A stretch of 58,398 nt of DNA. Origin: Prochlorococcus sp. AG-442-N17. GTDB lineage: Bacteria; Cyanobacteriota; Cyanobacteriia; PCC-6307; Cyanobiaceae. Positions within the stretch are counted from its first letter, which is position 1; each line of letters starts with the position of its first letter. The stretch spans positions 1 through 58,398 of the forward strand of contig QCPY01000007.1 in assembly GCA_003212375.1 (NCBI GenBank), given 5' to 3'. The translations under genes were made by a program, and so were the position numbers. Shown here piece after piece: positions 1 through 8,168 of the stretch. The notes beneath the pieces were generated by a model. It was not told where the DNA came from and made no database searches. It saw only the letters and a program-made list of their open reading frames with translations.

Positions 1-64
1 ATATAATAAAATTACCGCCGAATTATATCGGAAGTTTAAGTTTTAAGATTTAACCTTTTATTCA

Positions 65-709
65 ATGCCCTTCGCAAATAATCAAAGAATTACACGTAGA
101 CGTAGTTCAGCTGGCCCTACACCTCCAAAAAGACCAATAGGTAATAATTCTGAATTAATTGGTAGGCAGGCTCAAGGCCCAAGACCAACTTTCTTGACAC
201 TAAGGGATCATGGGAAAGTTTTTGTCGCTGATTTACCTAATTTGTCCGATGGTCAATTAGCTCACATTAGCAAAGAAGCTAATGAAGTTTTAAATAGTTT
301 GGAAAAAAGACTTAGTGATCTTGAAAATGTACCTAATGTTAGTAATCCTGAAAACGATACGCTTATAAAAGCCTCTACTAAAAGAGATGTCACACTGAGG
401 TTTATTAAATCAATAGAAGAAGAACAAGAACATAGAAAGAATAATCCTGCTTTAAGAGATGCTGCATCTGAATCTTTACCGAGAACTTTTCTTGAGGTTG
501 CTAGACATAGACTGCCTGGAGCAACTTTTGATTCACTACTTCGAGAGGCTCTTGAAGCTTGTGCAGTTGATGAGAGCACTGAAGAAAATCAAGTTATTGA
601 TGAGCCTAAAGAAACTGTAAAAATTATGGATATACCCTCCTCCAACACAAATGCTTCACTTGTTGTTAGTATCGATTCAAATGATGATTCCAAGAATGAC
701 TCTATTTGA
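65..709 (+). CDS. Conserved hypothetical protein
   Basis: I do not recognise this 214-residue protein. The first 35 residues are basic and rich in Arg, Pro and Gly, which looks disordered. The middle (about 70-135) is Lys/Glu-rich and probably helical or coiled coil. A stretch near 140-165 (RTFLEVARHRLPGATF) looks like the best-conserved core. The C-terminal 40 residues are acidic and low in complexity. There is no signal peptide or membrane segment. The ATG at 65 fits codon use after it. The end overlaps the likely start of the next small gene at 696, which suggests co-transcription. No function can be inferred. Confidence 0.75.
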   Translation: MPFANNQRITRRRSSAGPTPPKRPIGNNSELIGRQAQGPRPTFLTLRDHGKVFVADLPNLSDGQLAHISKEANEVLNSLEKRLSDLENVPNVSNPENDTLIKASTKRDVTLRFIKSIEEEQEHRKNNPALRDAASESLPRTFLEVARHRLPGATFDSLLREALEACAVDESTEENQVIDEPKETVKIMDIPSSNTNASLVVSIDSNDDSKNDSI

Positions 710-863
710 TTCAACACAAGAGTTAATAAGTTTTGAAGACCAAAATAATTCAAAAATTAACCTTGCTGCAAATAAAGATCCCATTTTATGTAATCATTGC
801 AAAAGGACTGCATCAAATGGGCTTAGATGTTTAGGAATGTGTGTAGCAGATAATGATTACTAA
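696..863 (+). CDS. Small Cys-motif protein, possible zinc ribbon
   Basis: This is a 55-residue protein beginning MTLFDSTQEL. The frame is open from 651, but the ATG at 696 avoids a long overlap with the upstream gene, leaving only a 14-nt overlap. The C-terminal half has CNHCKRTASNGLRCLGMC, that is C-x2-C-x9-C-x3-C, which could bind one zinc or another metal. There is no membrane segment. The translationally coupled position suggests it works with, or is at least expressed with, the 65-709 gene. The function is unknown; I infer only a small metal-binding protein. Confidence 0.6.
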   Translation: MTLFDSTQELISFEDQNNSKINLAANKDPILCNHCKRTASNGLRCLGMCVADNDY

Positions 864-923
864 AAAAGTTCAAATTTATATTTAAATAATCTGATGAAAA
901 TAATTAATAAATCCATTTAATTT

Positions 924-1301
924 TTATTTAAGAAGACCTTTTTCTCTTGCAGCAGCACAAGCAATTGAATTAAGACTTCCAGACTGACTAATTCTAAATG
1001 TTGCTAATTTCCATAATTCTTCAAATTCTTTACCTACATTATTTCGCAAATCACATATTTGATTAACTTGACTAAATGGTTTCTTAGCACCTGTTAAATC
1101 AGTCTTAACACCATTTGCTGTACAAGCAATTAAAAGTCCATTTATTTGTTGAGATTCATAGCAAGAAATATTCTCTTCCTTTAGTTTGATTGTTGAACCA
1201 TCATTTGATTTTAAAGTGATTCCGCCACCACCACATGAAGTTAAAATGGTTGCAAGTGAAGCAAGAGCAAAACTTGCAAAGATATTCTTTGAAGTTCTCA
1301 T
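924..1301 (-). CDS. Putative lipoprotein
   Basis: This 125-residue protein has a classic lipoprotein signal: basic MRTSK, a hydrophobic stretch FASFALASLATI, then the lipobox LTSC at about residues 20-23. Lipidation at Cys23 would anchor the mature protein to a membrane. The mature part starts with a Gly run and contains three further Cys pairs' worth of residues (CYES, CTAN, CDLR, CAAAR) that could form disulfides. I do not recognise a domain. It stands alone, convergent with the small gene at 696-863. Lipoprotein status is well supported by the sequence; the role is unknown. Confidence 0.75.
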   Translation of the reverse strand: MRTSKNIFASFALASLATILTSCGGGGITLKSNDGSTIKLKEENISCYESQQINGLLIACTANGVKTDLTGAKKPFSQVNQICDLRNNVGKEFEELWKLATFRISQSGSLNSIACAAAREKGLLK

Positions 1302-1601
1302 TAATTAAAATATTTTTTTTATAGTATCTTTAAATTCTATAAAAGGATTATTTTGAGATGAATCTCAAACAATGAACAATGTTTGTACTAAAAATTGTAA
1401 TTACTATTACTTTAGTCTGATAAGTAATTTCATGGGATAATAATTGAAGTAGGTTGTGAGGTCAATTTCTATATTTATCTATTTCACTATTTCTTTCCTA
1501 CTGTTTTCCTACCATTAAAAAGCATTTGAAATACAACAACCGTTACTCAAAATTTCAGTTTTTGGAAGGGTGTATAGCGAAATACGTTGCAAAAATAAAG
1601 A

Positions 1602-1672
1602 AGGCGGCACCCAGATTCGAACTGGGGATAAAGGATTTGCAATCCTCTGCCTTACCACTTGGCCATGCCGCC
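1602..1672 (-). tRNA. trnC: tRNA-Cys (GCA)
   Basis: Read on the minus strand, the cloverleaf has acceptor arms GGCGGCA and TGCCGCC, anticodon loop TTGCAAA giving anticodon GCA, and a T arm with GTTCGAATC. The base after the acceptor is U, as expected for a Cys tRNA discriminator. CCA is not encoded. The gene is divergent from the lipid-A-synthase-like gene that starts about 43 bp away. Confidence 0.95.
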
Positions 1673-1714
1673 GAGAAAGATTCGATTGGTTCTTTTTATG
1701 ATCTTAACAGTAAG

Positions 1715-2944
1715 GTGTCTCATTCTCTATTATTTATATGCAATGGTCATGGAGAAGACGTAATTGCTTCGGAAATAATAAAAATACTACTAAAAAAAAT
1801 AAAAAATAAAAATATTGAAGTTTTGCCTTTAGTAGGTAATGGAGATGTATTTAATTCTATAAAATCTAAAAATTTTCGTAAAATAGGGTATTTAAAAGAG
1901 CTGCCTAGTGGAGGTTTTAGTAATCAAAGTCTGCAGGGATTTGTGCTTGATTTGTTTGCGGGATTTTTAATTTATAATTTCAGAAATTTTTTACTTGTAA
2001 AACAAAAGTCAAAACATAACTTCAAAATTATTGCAGTAGGAGATTTTTTGCCATTAATTTTCGCTTGGAGTTCAGAATGTGAATTTAGTTTTATTGGAAC
2101 TCCCAAAAGCGATCATACCTGGAGTAGTGGACCAGGTTGGTCCTTAAGCGATTTTTATCATAAGTTGAAAGGTTCTGAATGGGATCCATGGGAAATGTTT
2201 CTAATGAAATCTCCAAGATGTAAAAATTTAATTATGAGAGATAAAATTACAGCTAATAATTTGATAAGAAAAAATATTGATGCAAAATATTTTGGGAATC
2301 CAATGATGGATTTTGTTAATGCAACAAATGAGAAGATATCTAATATTATTTCTTTTAAAAGGATTATTTTATTAGTTGGTAGTAGATACCCTGAAGCTCT
2401 TAAAAATCTTGATAATTTTCTTAATTGTTTGCAAGATTTTGATTTATCAGAGGATTTGTTAATACTTTTGCCTTTGAGCGTTAATATGAACGTGATGCAA
2501 ATTCAAAATTATTTAAAAAAATATGGTTTTATAAAACAGAGTAAAGTTAAGCTTCTAATTGATGAAGATTCAGTATGGAAAAAGAAAGATCAATATTTAG
2601 TGATTGGGAAAGGCAAATTCAATTTGTGGGCCAATATGGCAGAAGTTGGCTTGTCTAATGCTGGAACTGCTACAGAGCAAATTGCTGGCCTTGGAATTCC
2701 ATCTCTATCTCTCCCAGGATCAGGACCACAATTTACGAAATCATTTGCAAAAAGGCAATCAAGATTATTGGGAGGTAGTGTTTTAGTTTGCAAGAACAAA
2801 AAAACTCTTCTAAAACGTTTAAGTTTTCTTTTGCGAGAAAAAGTTTATAGGCTTGAGCAAGCGAAAATTGGAAAAAAAAGAATGGGCCATTCTGGAGCAA
2901 GCAAGAAAATTGTAGATTCTATTAACTCTCATTTGTTATCTTAG
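1715..2944 (+). CDS. Lipid-A-disaccharide synthase-related protein (LpxB-like)
   Basis: The protein has about 409 residues and a glycosyltransferase-B-like pattern. An N-terminal LLFICNGHGED loop resembles the start of LpxB-type enzymes. Later come FIGTPKSD, YFGNPMMDF, and a C-terminal donor-binding half with GLSNAGTATEQIAGLGIPSLSLPG. I assign it to the cyanobacterial and plant lipid-A-disaccharide-synthase-related family (TIGR03492 as I recall it), whose substrate is not firmly known. The frame is open from 1526, but that upstream part is the antisense of tRNA-Cys, so I chose the GTG at 1715 just before the conserved core. The start is uncertain because no ribosome site is visible. Confidence 0.75.
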   Translation: MSHSLLFICNGHGEDVIASEIIKILLKKIKNKNIEVLPLVGNGDVFNSIKSKNFRKIGYLKELPSGGFSNQSLQGFVLDLFAGFLIYNFRNFLLVKQKSKHNFKIIAVGDFLPLIFAWSSECEFSFIGTPKSDHTWSSGPGWSLSDFYHKLKGSEWDPWEMFLMKSPRCKNLIMRDKITANNLIRKNIDAKYFGNPMMDFVNATNEKISNIISFKRIILLVGSRYPEALKNLDNFLNCLQDFDLSEDLLILLPLSVNMNVMQIQNYLKKYGFIKQSKVKLLIDEDSVWKKKDQYLVIGKGKFNLWANMAEVGLSNAGTATEQIAGLGIPSLSLPGSGPQFTKSFAKRQSRLLGGSVLVCKNKKTLLKRLSFLLREKVYRLEQAKIGKKRMGHSGASKKIVDSINSHLLS

Positions 2945-2975
2945 TAAATGGCACTTGCATTTTAAAGTTATTTTT

Positions 2976-3242
2976 ATGTATCCAATAAATGATCGGCAAT
3001 ATCTAAAAATTTGTGCAGAGATTGCAAAAATTATGAGTATAAGCTTATCCTCTGCTAAGAAGAAAGTAGAAATTCAAATTGCGAAAAGAGGCTCCAAAAC
3101 AATTCAAGAAAAAATACAAGTTGCGCAAAATCTATTAGAAATCTGTGAAAAAAATGAAGGGGATAAATTAAGTTCTTCAAGAATACTAGATAAGCTTATG
3201 GAAACTATTAATGATGAAGATAATTTTTTAACTGAAGATTGA
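2976..3242 (+). CDS. Conserved hypothetical protein
   Basis: An 88-residue protein from the ATG at 2976; a TTG at 2955 in the same frame would add seven residues. It begins 31 bp after the preceding gene and could be co-transcribed with it. The sequence is mostly helical and charged, with KKKVEIQIAKRG and LLEICEKNEGD segments and an acidic tail. It has no signal peptide, membrane segment or metal motif. I do not recognise it. It ends 3 bp from the convergent exonuclease gene. Confidence 0.65.
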   Translation: MYPINDRQYLKICAEIAKIMSISLSSAKKKVEIQIAKRGSKTIQEKIQVAQNLLEICEKNEGDKLSSSRILDKLMETINDEDNFLTED

Positions 3243-3245
3243 TTT

Positions 3246-3881
3246 TTAATGTTCAAATATATTGGAAAATTTAAGTATGTCTAAATCAGCATGCACAGAA
3301 ATGGTTTTGAAACATTGTTGAGCTAATTCATATCTATTTTCTCTTACTAAGATTACTTTTAATTTATTCATAGCTTCAATTAAATATCTAACGTCATTTG
3401 CTGCGTAATCTAATTGATTTTTTGTTAAATCTTCCTCGCTACCCCAATCACTGCTTTGTGAGCTTTTGTCTAATTCTATCCCCAATAATTCATTAATTAA
3501 ATCTTTTAAACCGTGTTTATTTGTATATGTTCTCGCCAACTTACTAGCAATTTTTGTACAAAAAATGTTTTTTGTATTAATTCCAAGATTACATTTTAGC
3601 GCTGCTACATCAAATCTCGCATAGTGAAATATTTTGGTAATTTTGTCATCTTCAAGAAGAGCTTTTAAATGAGGAGAAGAAGAAGTATTAAGTTCGATTT
3701 TTATACAGGATGTTTTTTTAAATTCATTACATATTTGTACTAAACAGAGTCTGTCTCTTCCATGAATTAATCCCATTGCTTCAGTGTCAATAGCTAGGTA
3801 GGATGATTTTTTATAAAGATTGTATAAATCTGCTGTTAAATCGCCATAAAGAAGATCAATATTTTTATTTTCAATAGTCAT
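3246..3881 (-). CDS. rnd: RNase D-type 3'-5' exonuclease
   Basis: A 211-residue protein with a single DEDDy exonuclease domain. The metal-binding residues can be followed in order: Asp32 and Glu34 (AIDTEAMGL), Asp91 (FHYARFD), and the last motif Tyr159-x3-Asp163 (YAAND). Full-length RNase D adds HRDC helices after this domain; here the protein ends about 48 residues after the last motif, so it is the short form typical of cyanobacteria. It is expected to trim RNA 3' ends, such as tRNA precursors, in the cytoplasm. The exact substrate is inferred from the family only. Confidence 0.85.
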   Translation of the reverse strand: MTIENKNIDLLYGDLTADLYNLYKKSSYLAIDTEAMGLIHGRDRLCLVQICNEFKKTSCIKIELNTSSSPHLKALLEDDKITKIFHYARFDVAALKCNLGINTKNIFCTKIASKLARTYTNKHGLKDLINELLGIELDKSSQSSDWGSEEDLTKNQLDYAANDVRYLIEAMNKLKVILVRENRYELAQQCFKTISVHADLDILKFSNIFEH

Positions 3882-3967
3882 TTTTTAATAAGAATTTAAA
3901 GTAATTTAAGATTTAGAAAATTATTTAAGATTTTGTTTAATTAAGAATCTTTGTCTATTGGATACAT

Positions 3968-3996
3968 TTTACAGAAAAAATCTAAAAAATTATAAT
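3968..3996 (+). promoter_or_regulatory. Sigma70-type promoter for the CCB1-like gene
   Basis: A -35 box TTTACA at 3968-3973 is separated by 17 bp from a perfect TATAAT at 3991-3996. Transcription would start near 4003, giving a leader of about 45 nt before the ATG at 4048. This is one of the two best promoter matches seen in the window. Confidence 0.6.
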
Positions 3997-4047
3997 AAGA
4001 TGTAATTTTAGTTTTTATTCTCGAGTTTCTAGAAAAAAATTTATTTA

Positions 4048-4605
4048 ATGTCCTATTCCTTAAATTCAACATTATTGCTGACAATTCTTCTTGCCATAGG
4101 ATTATTTTTTTTTCTTAGGGCGTCAAGTAAAGATAGAACAACCATTGTTGAGATTTCATCTTCAGAACAGCCAGTGAAGGTTTTAAATGGTTTGTGTGAA
4201 TGGCTTAATTTAAGGGGATGGAGGCAAACGGGAGGAGATTTTGAACAAAGAATTTTAATATTTAAGGGACAAGTTGTTTCTAGTAAATTTTTAGCAATTT
4301 TTTTAGGTTTTCTTGGCGGTTTTGGTTCTTGTGCTTTGGGATTAGTAATTATTCAAATATATCCTGAATTAGGTTGGTGGCCTATTCTTTTAGGATTAAT
4401 TGGTGGCCCTTTGTCTGGGTTTGTTTATTTTAAAAAATCAGCAAGAGAGGAGAAATTTGAATTAAGGTTGATCACCGAGAATGCAAAAGACTCAACTTTT
4501 ATGAGATTAAGAGCTCATAGAGATGAATTAATCTCTTTAGAAAATGAACTTGGAGAAAAACTTCAATTGAAAAGTGATGGGTCTTTATTTAAAACTCCTC
4601 TTTAG
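4048..4605 (+). CDS. CCB1-like (DUF3529) membrane protein
   Basis: A 185-residue membrane protein. A first segment spans about residues 7-24 (LLLTILLAIGLFFFLRAS), followed by KDRTT. A soluble stretch with WLNLRGWRQTGGDFEQRILIFKG leads to two more hydrophobic segments at about 80-103 and 108-128, then a charged tail. The start RASSKDRTT and the overall layout match, from memory, the cyanobacterial family related to plant CCB1. That family helps attach heme c(i) to cytochrome b6 of the b6f complex. Membrane topology is seen in the sequence; the CCB role is inference. It has its own promoter and faces hemF tail to tail. Confidence 0.65.
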   Translation: MSYSLNSTLLLTILLAIGLFFFLRASSKDRTTIVEISSSEQPVKVLNGLCEWLNLRGWRQTGGDFEQRILIFKGQVVSSKFLAIFLGFLGGFGSCALGLVIIQIYPELGWWPILLGLIGGPLSGFVYFKKSAREEKFELRLITENAKDSTFMRLRAHRDELISLENELGEKLQLKSDGSLFKTPL

Positions 4606-4632
4606 GATTTTTTAAAAAGTTATTCGAAATTT

Positions 4633-5661
4633 TTAATAAAAGATATTGTTTTCCATACAGAATTTTTCTAGCTCTTTATCATTTAACCAATCTTGAGGTT
4701 TTGTAAAAATTGAGGTTAGCAATTCTTCTCTAGAACCCTTTTTAGCTTTATATCCATACTCCCATCTAGCCAAAGGTGGTAATGACATTAATATTGATTC
4801 AGTTCTTCCGTTTGTTTGTAAACCAAAAATTGTCCCTCTATCCCAAACCAAATTGAATTCGACATATCTACCTCTTCGATATAGCTGGAATTCTCTTTCC
4901 TTCGACGTATATTTTTGAGAAGCTCTCTTTTCAATAATGGGCAAATATGAAGGAAGGAATGCCTGCCCACAATTTTCTGCTAAAGAAAATAAATCATCCC
5001 AATTTAAATTAGTCTTGCCAATATTTTGAGAAGCTTTTGAAGCTTCTCCGTTTTGATTATTCCCTCTATAAATATTGCCTGAACCATCTTGATAATCATA
5101 AAAAATACCTCCAATACCTCTTGATTCATTTCTGTGCTTCAAGAAGAAATATTCATCGCACCATGGTTTGAAAACTTTATGCAAATCTTTATCAACTTGC
5201 TCACAAGCTTTTTTATGTTCTTGATGAAAATTTCTTACATCAAAAAGATAAGGGTAATATGGTGTTAAATCTGCACCTCCTCCAAACCACCAGACTGGAC
5301 CTGCTTCGAAATAACGATAATTAAGATGAACTGTAGGAATAAAAGGATTTTTAGGATGCAAAACCATTGATGTTCCTGTAGCAAACCATTCATGGCCTTT
5401 AGCTTCAGGTCTTTGAGAAATTATTGACTGAGGTAGTTCTTTCCCGTACACCTCAGAGAAATTGACTCCTGCTTGTTCAAAAATTGAGCCGTTTTTTAAA
5501 ACTCTTGACCTTCCCCCTCCACCCTCTTCTCTTAACCATGATTCTTCGGTAAATTTTGCTTTTCCATCACTATTTTCAAGGCCGTCGCAAATATTATCTT
5601 GTAATTTTAATAAGAGATTTTTGGTCTTCTCTCTTGAATTCTTAGGAGGTTCTTTAGACAT
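4633..5661 (-). CDS. hemF: Coproporphyrinogen III oxidase, oxygen-dependent
   Basis: This 342-residue enzyme converts coproporphyrinogen III to protoporphyrinogen IX with oxygen, in the heme and chlorophyll pathway. The family signature is clear: [15 protein letters not shown] at about 102-116, then [14 protein letters not shown] at 125-138, and later [18 protein letters not shown] near residue 270. The length is normal for HemF. The start [10 protein letters not shown] at 5661 is the only sensible ATG. It is divergent from mrp; the roughly 160-bp gap between them holds promoters for both. Confidence 0.96.
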   Translation of the reverse strand: MSKEPPKNSREKTKNLLLKLQDNICDGLENSDGKAKFTEESWLREEGGGGRSRVLKNGSIFEQAGVNFSEVYGKELPQSIISQRPEAKGHEWFATGTSMVLHPKNPFIPTVHLNYRYFEAGPVWWFGGGADLTPYYPYLFDVRNFHQEHKKACEQVDKDLHKVFKPWCDEYFFLKHRNESRGIGGIFYDYQDGSGNIYRGNNQNGEASKASQNIGKTNLNWDDLFSLAENCGQAFLPSYLPIIEKRASQKYTSKEREFQLYRRGRYVEFNLVWDRGTIFGLQTNGRTESILMSLPPLARWEYGYKAKKGSREELLTSIFTKPQDWLNDKELEKFCMENNIFY

Positions 5662-5716
5662 TTAATTAACTGGATATTGAAGAACTAAAATTTTGGTTAA
5701 TTATTTAGTTTCCCTT

Positions 5717-5796
5717 TATAATTTCCTTTAAGAGGGGGTTTTATTGCTTATTATTTGATAGTTCGACATAGTTCTTAATCTTTTAACTATTCGACT
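5717..5796 (+). promoter_or_regulatory. Promoter and leader hairpin ahead of mrp
   Basis: A TATAAT sits at 5717-5722 with only a weak -35 match upstream (TTGGTT at 5693-5698). Further down, AGTTCGACATAGTT at 5760-5773 can pair with AACTATTCGACT at 5785-5796, a 12-bp stem with two single-base bulges and an 11-nt loop. If transcription starts from this box, the hairpin lies in the untranslated leader about 26 nt before the ATG at 5823. Confidence 0.35.
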
Positions 5797-5822
5797 AACC
5801 AATAAAATTATTTAAAATTTTG

Positions 5823-6890
5823 ATGACTACTGTTGAAGATGCTAATAATGCTTTATCAAAGATTTTAGATTCTGGATCGAAGAAAAATCTTATTGAATTG
5901 GCTTGGATTAAAAATGTAAGAGTACTTTTACCCAGAATAATAATTACTCTTTCATTGCCTACATTCGCAAATTCTCAGAGAGATAGAATAGTAAAAGAGG
6001 TTAGAAATACTCTCCTTAAATTCGAGGATATTAACGACGTGCAAATAGAAATAGATAATAATTCTTCTCAATCAAATACAAAAAGTGAAAATAATATTCC
6101 TGAGTTAAAGAATATAAAAGGCATAAAACATATTATTGCTATAAGTAGTGGTAAAGGAGGAGTAGGCAAAAGCACAATCGCAGTAAATATTGCATGCTCA
6201 TTGGCGAAATTAGGTTTAAAAACAGGTTTACTAGATGCAGATATATATGGGCCTAATACTCCTTCAATGCTAGGGGTTACAGAAGAAAATCCAAAAGTTA
6301 CAGATGGTACTGGCAATGATCAGAGATTAATACCAATTAATAAGTATGGTATCTCATTAGTTTCAATGGGTTTTTTGATAGAAGAAGGGCAACCAGTCAT
6401 ATGGAGAGGACCTATGTTGAACAGCATTATAAAACAATTTCTTTATCAGGTTGAATGGGACAATCTTGACTTCTTGATTATTGATTTACCTCCTGGCACT
6501 GGAGATGCACAGATATCTTTATCTCAATCTGTACCTATAGCTGGCGCAATTGTTGTAACAACCCCTCAAAAAGTATCTTTGCAAGATGCCAGAAGAGGTT
6601 TAGCAATGTTTAAGCAACTTGGTGTCCCATTATTGGGTGTTGTAGAAAATATGTCTGTATTTATTCCTCCTGATATGCCAACTAAAAAATATGAGATTTT
6701 TGGGAAAGGTGGTGGAAAAATTTTAGCCGAAGAAAATAATTTACCATTACTCGCTCAAATACCTATTGAAATATCACTTGTGAATGAAAGTAATAAGGGC
6801 GTTCCAATCTCAATTAGTGCACCAAATACAGAAAGTTCTTTTAGATTTAAAGAGTTAGCTCAATTAATCAAAAAAGAATTTATTAATTAG
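5823..6890 (+). CDS. mrp: Mrp/NBP35-family P-loop ATPase
   Basis: A 355-residue protein. Residues 1-80 form a DUF59/MIP18-like domain. The deviant Walker A motif GKGGVGKS is at 110-117, followed by LDADIYGPNTPSMLG and DFLIIDLPPGTGDAQISLSQ. These are hallmarks of the Mrp/ApbC family that carries or loads iron-sulfur clusters. The usual CxxC cluster-binding motif is missing: the equivalent stretch reads ENMSVFIPPDMPTKKYEIFG, and the protein has almost no Cys. The frame opens with TTG at 5820, but the adjacent ATG at 5823 is the likely start. It is followed after 6 bp by rodA and probably shares an operon with it. Confidence 0.9.
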   Translation: MTTVEDANNALSKILDSGSKKNLIELAWIKNVRVLLPRIIITLSLPTFANSQRDRIVKEVRNTLLKFEDINDVQIEIDNNSSQSNTKSENNIPELKNIKGIKHIIAISSGKGGVGKSTIAVNIACSLAKLGLKTGLLDADIYGPNTPSMLGVTEENPKVTDGTGNDQRLIPINKYGISLVSMGFLIEEGQPVIWRGPMLNSIIKQFLYQVEWDNLDFLIIDLPPGTGDAQISLSQSVPIAGAIVVTTPQKVSLQDARRGLAMFKQLGVPLLGVVENMSVFIPPDMPTKKYEIFGKGGGKILAEENNLPLLAQIPIEISLVNESNKGVPISISAPNTESSFRFKELAQLIKKEFIN

Positions 6891-6896
6891 CAATAA

Positions 6897-8168
6897 ATGG
6901 TCAACAGAATTTCTTTAATTAAAAATAAGAGATTTTTTTACAAGAAAGATAAAATTGATCGAAAAATTGTTTTTTCACCTTTAGTGGTCATACCTTTAGT
7001 ATTAGTTTTTATTTCAAGTATTCTAATAAAAAGTGTTCAAAGGGAATTTGTACAATCAGATTTCTTCAATCATTTTTTCACCGGTTTATTAGGTTATTTT
7101 TTAGCTATTTTTATTTCATATATACCAATAGAAAGAATTAGAAAATACTTGATTCCATTTTATTTTTGTTCTTTAGTTTCATTACTTTTGATCTATTTTT
7201 TTGGAATCTCATTCTATGGAGCTCAAAGATGGTTGAGCTTAGGGATTTTTTCGTTTCAACCATCTGAAGTAGCTAAATTGAGTACGATATTAATTCTTGC
7301 TTTTGTCCTTGAAAGAAAATCTATTTCTTCGATTAAAGATTTAATATTACCTTTTTCTATAGTTATTATTCCTTGGCTATTGATATTTTTTCAACCTGAT
7401 TTAGGAACTTCTTTAGTTTTAATTGTATTGACTTTTGTAATGCTCTATTGGTGCCAAATGCCTATAGAGTGGATATTCATTTTAACTTTTTGTATTTTTA
7501 CATCAATATTTTATTTGGTTTCTCCCTACTTGCTTATTGTTTGGATTCCCCTTATGGGTTATTTAGCTTATAGGTCCACGCAAAAGAAAATTATTTGCTC
7601 TGTTTTGACAATTGTTCTTCATACATTAGTTTCTCAGTTAACACCTATTATCTGGGAATTTGGCTTAAAAGATTATCAAAAAGATAGATTAATTTTGTTC
7701 TTAGATCCAGGCAGAGATCCATTAGGTGGTGGTTATCATCTATTGCAAAGTAAAATAGCAATTGGTTCTGGAGGTCTTCTTGGAACTGGTTTATTAAATG
7801 GTAAGCTGACAAATTTACAATTTATACCTGAACAGCATACAGATTTTATATTTAGTGCTTTAGGGGAAGAATTAGGTTTTTTAGGATGTGTTTTGGTTCT
7901 TTTTTTGTTTTTTACTTTGATTAGTCAACTTGTAAAGGTATCTAAAAATGCTAGAACTAATTTTGAGTCATTAATTGTTATTGGAATAACTTCAACATTC
8001 TTATTCCAGATTATTATTAATTTATTTATGACTATTGGATTAGGACCAGTAACGGGAATCCCTCTACCGTTTATGAGCTATGGTAGGACTTCTTTATTGA
8101 TTAATTTTATATGCATTGGTTTGGCATTATCCGCATTAAACCGCACGAGGTCACTAAGAAATAAATGA
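6897..8168 (+). CDS. rodA: RodA/FtsW-family peptidoglycan polymerase
   Basis: A 423-residue integral membrane protein with about ten hydrophobic segments. SEDS-family landmarks are present: FQPDLGTSLVL, then GGGYHLLQSKIAIGSGG, the EQHTDFIFSALGEELG loop, and PLPFMSYGRTSL near the C terminus. RodA polymerises glycan strands during side-wall growth. Its length and lack of long extensions fit RodA better than FtsW. The start is 6 bp after mrp and the stop overlaps the next gene by ATGA, so the three genes are likely translated from one message. Confidence 0.9.
   Translation: MVNRISLIKNKRFFYKKDKIDRKIVFSPLVVIPLVLVFISSILIKSVQREFVQSDFFNHFFTGLLGYFLAIFISYIPIERIRKYLIPFYFCSLVSLLLIYFFGISFYGAQRWLSLGIFSFQPSEVAKLSTILILAFVLERKSISSIKDLILPFSIVIIPWLLIFFQPDLGTSLVLIVLTFVMLYWCQMPIEWIFILTFCIFTSIFYLVSPYLLIVWIPLMGYLAYRSTQKKIICSVLTIVLHTLVSQLTPIIWEFGLKDYQKDRLILFLDPGRDPLGGGYHLLQSKIAIGSGGLLGTGLLNGKLTNLQFIPEQHTDFIFSALGEELGFLGCVLVLFLFFTLISQLVKVSKNARTNFESLIVIGITSTFLFQIIINLFMTIGLGPVTGIPLPFMSYGRTSLLINFICIGLALSALNRTRSLRNK

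Noticed and set aside
262-579. 105-residue minus-strand frame inside the first gene
   Set aside because: It is low-complexity Ser/Leu-rich sequence, the mirror of the real plus-strand coding frame, with no family resemblance.
1526-1714. N-terminal extension of the LpxB-like frame
   Set aside because: It is the translated antisense of tRNA-Cys plus spacer (AAPRFELGIKDLQSSALPL is typical of antisense tRNA), so it is not protein coding.
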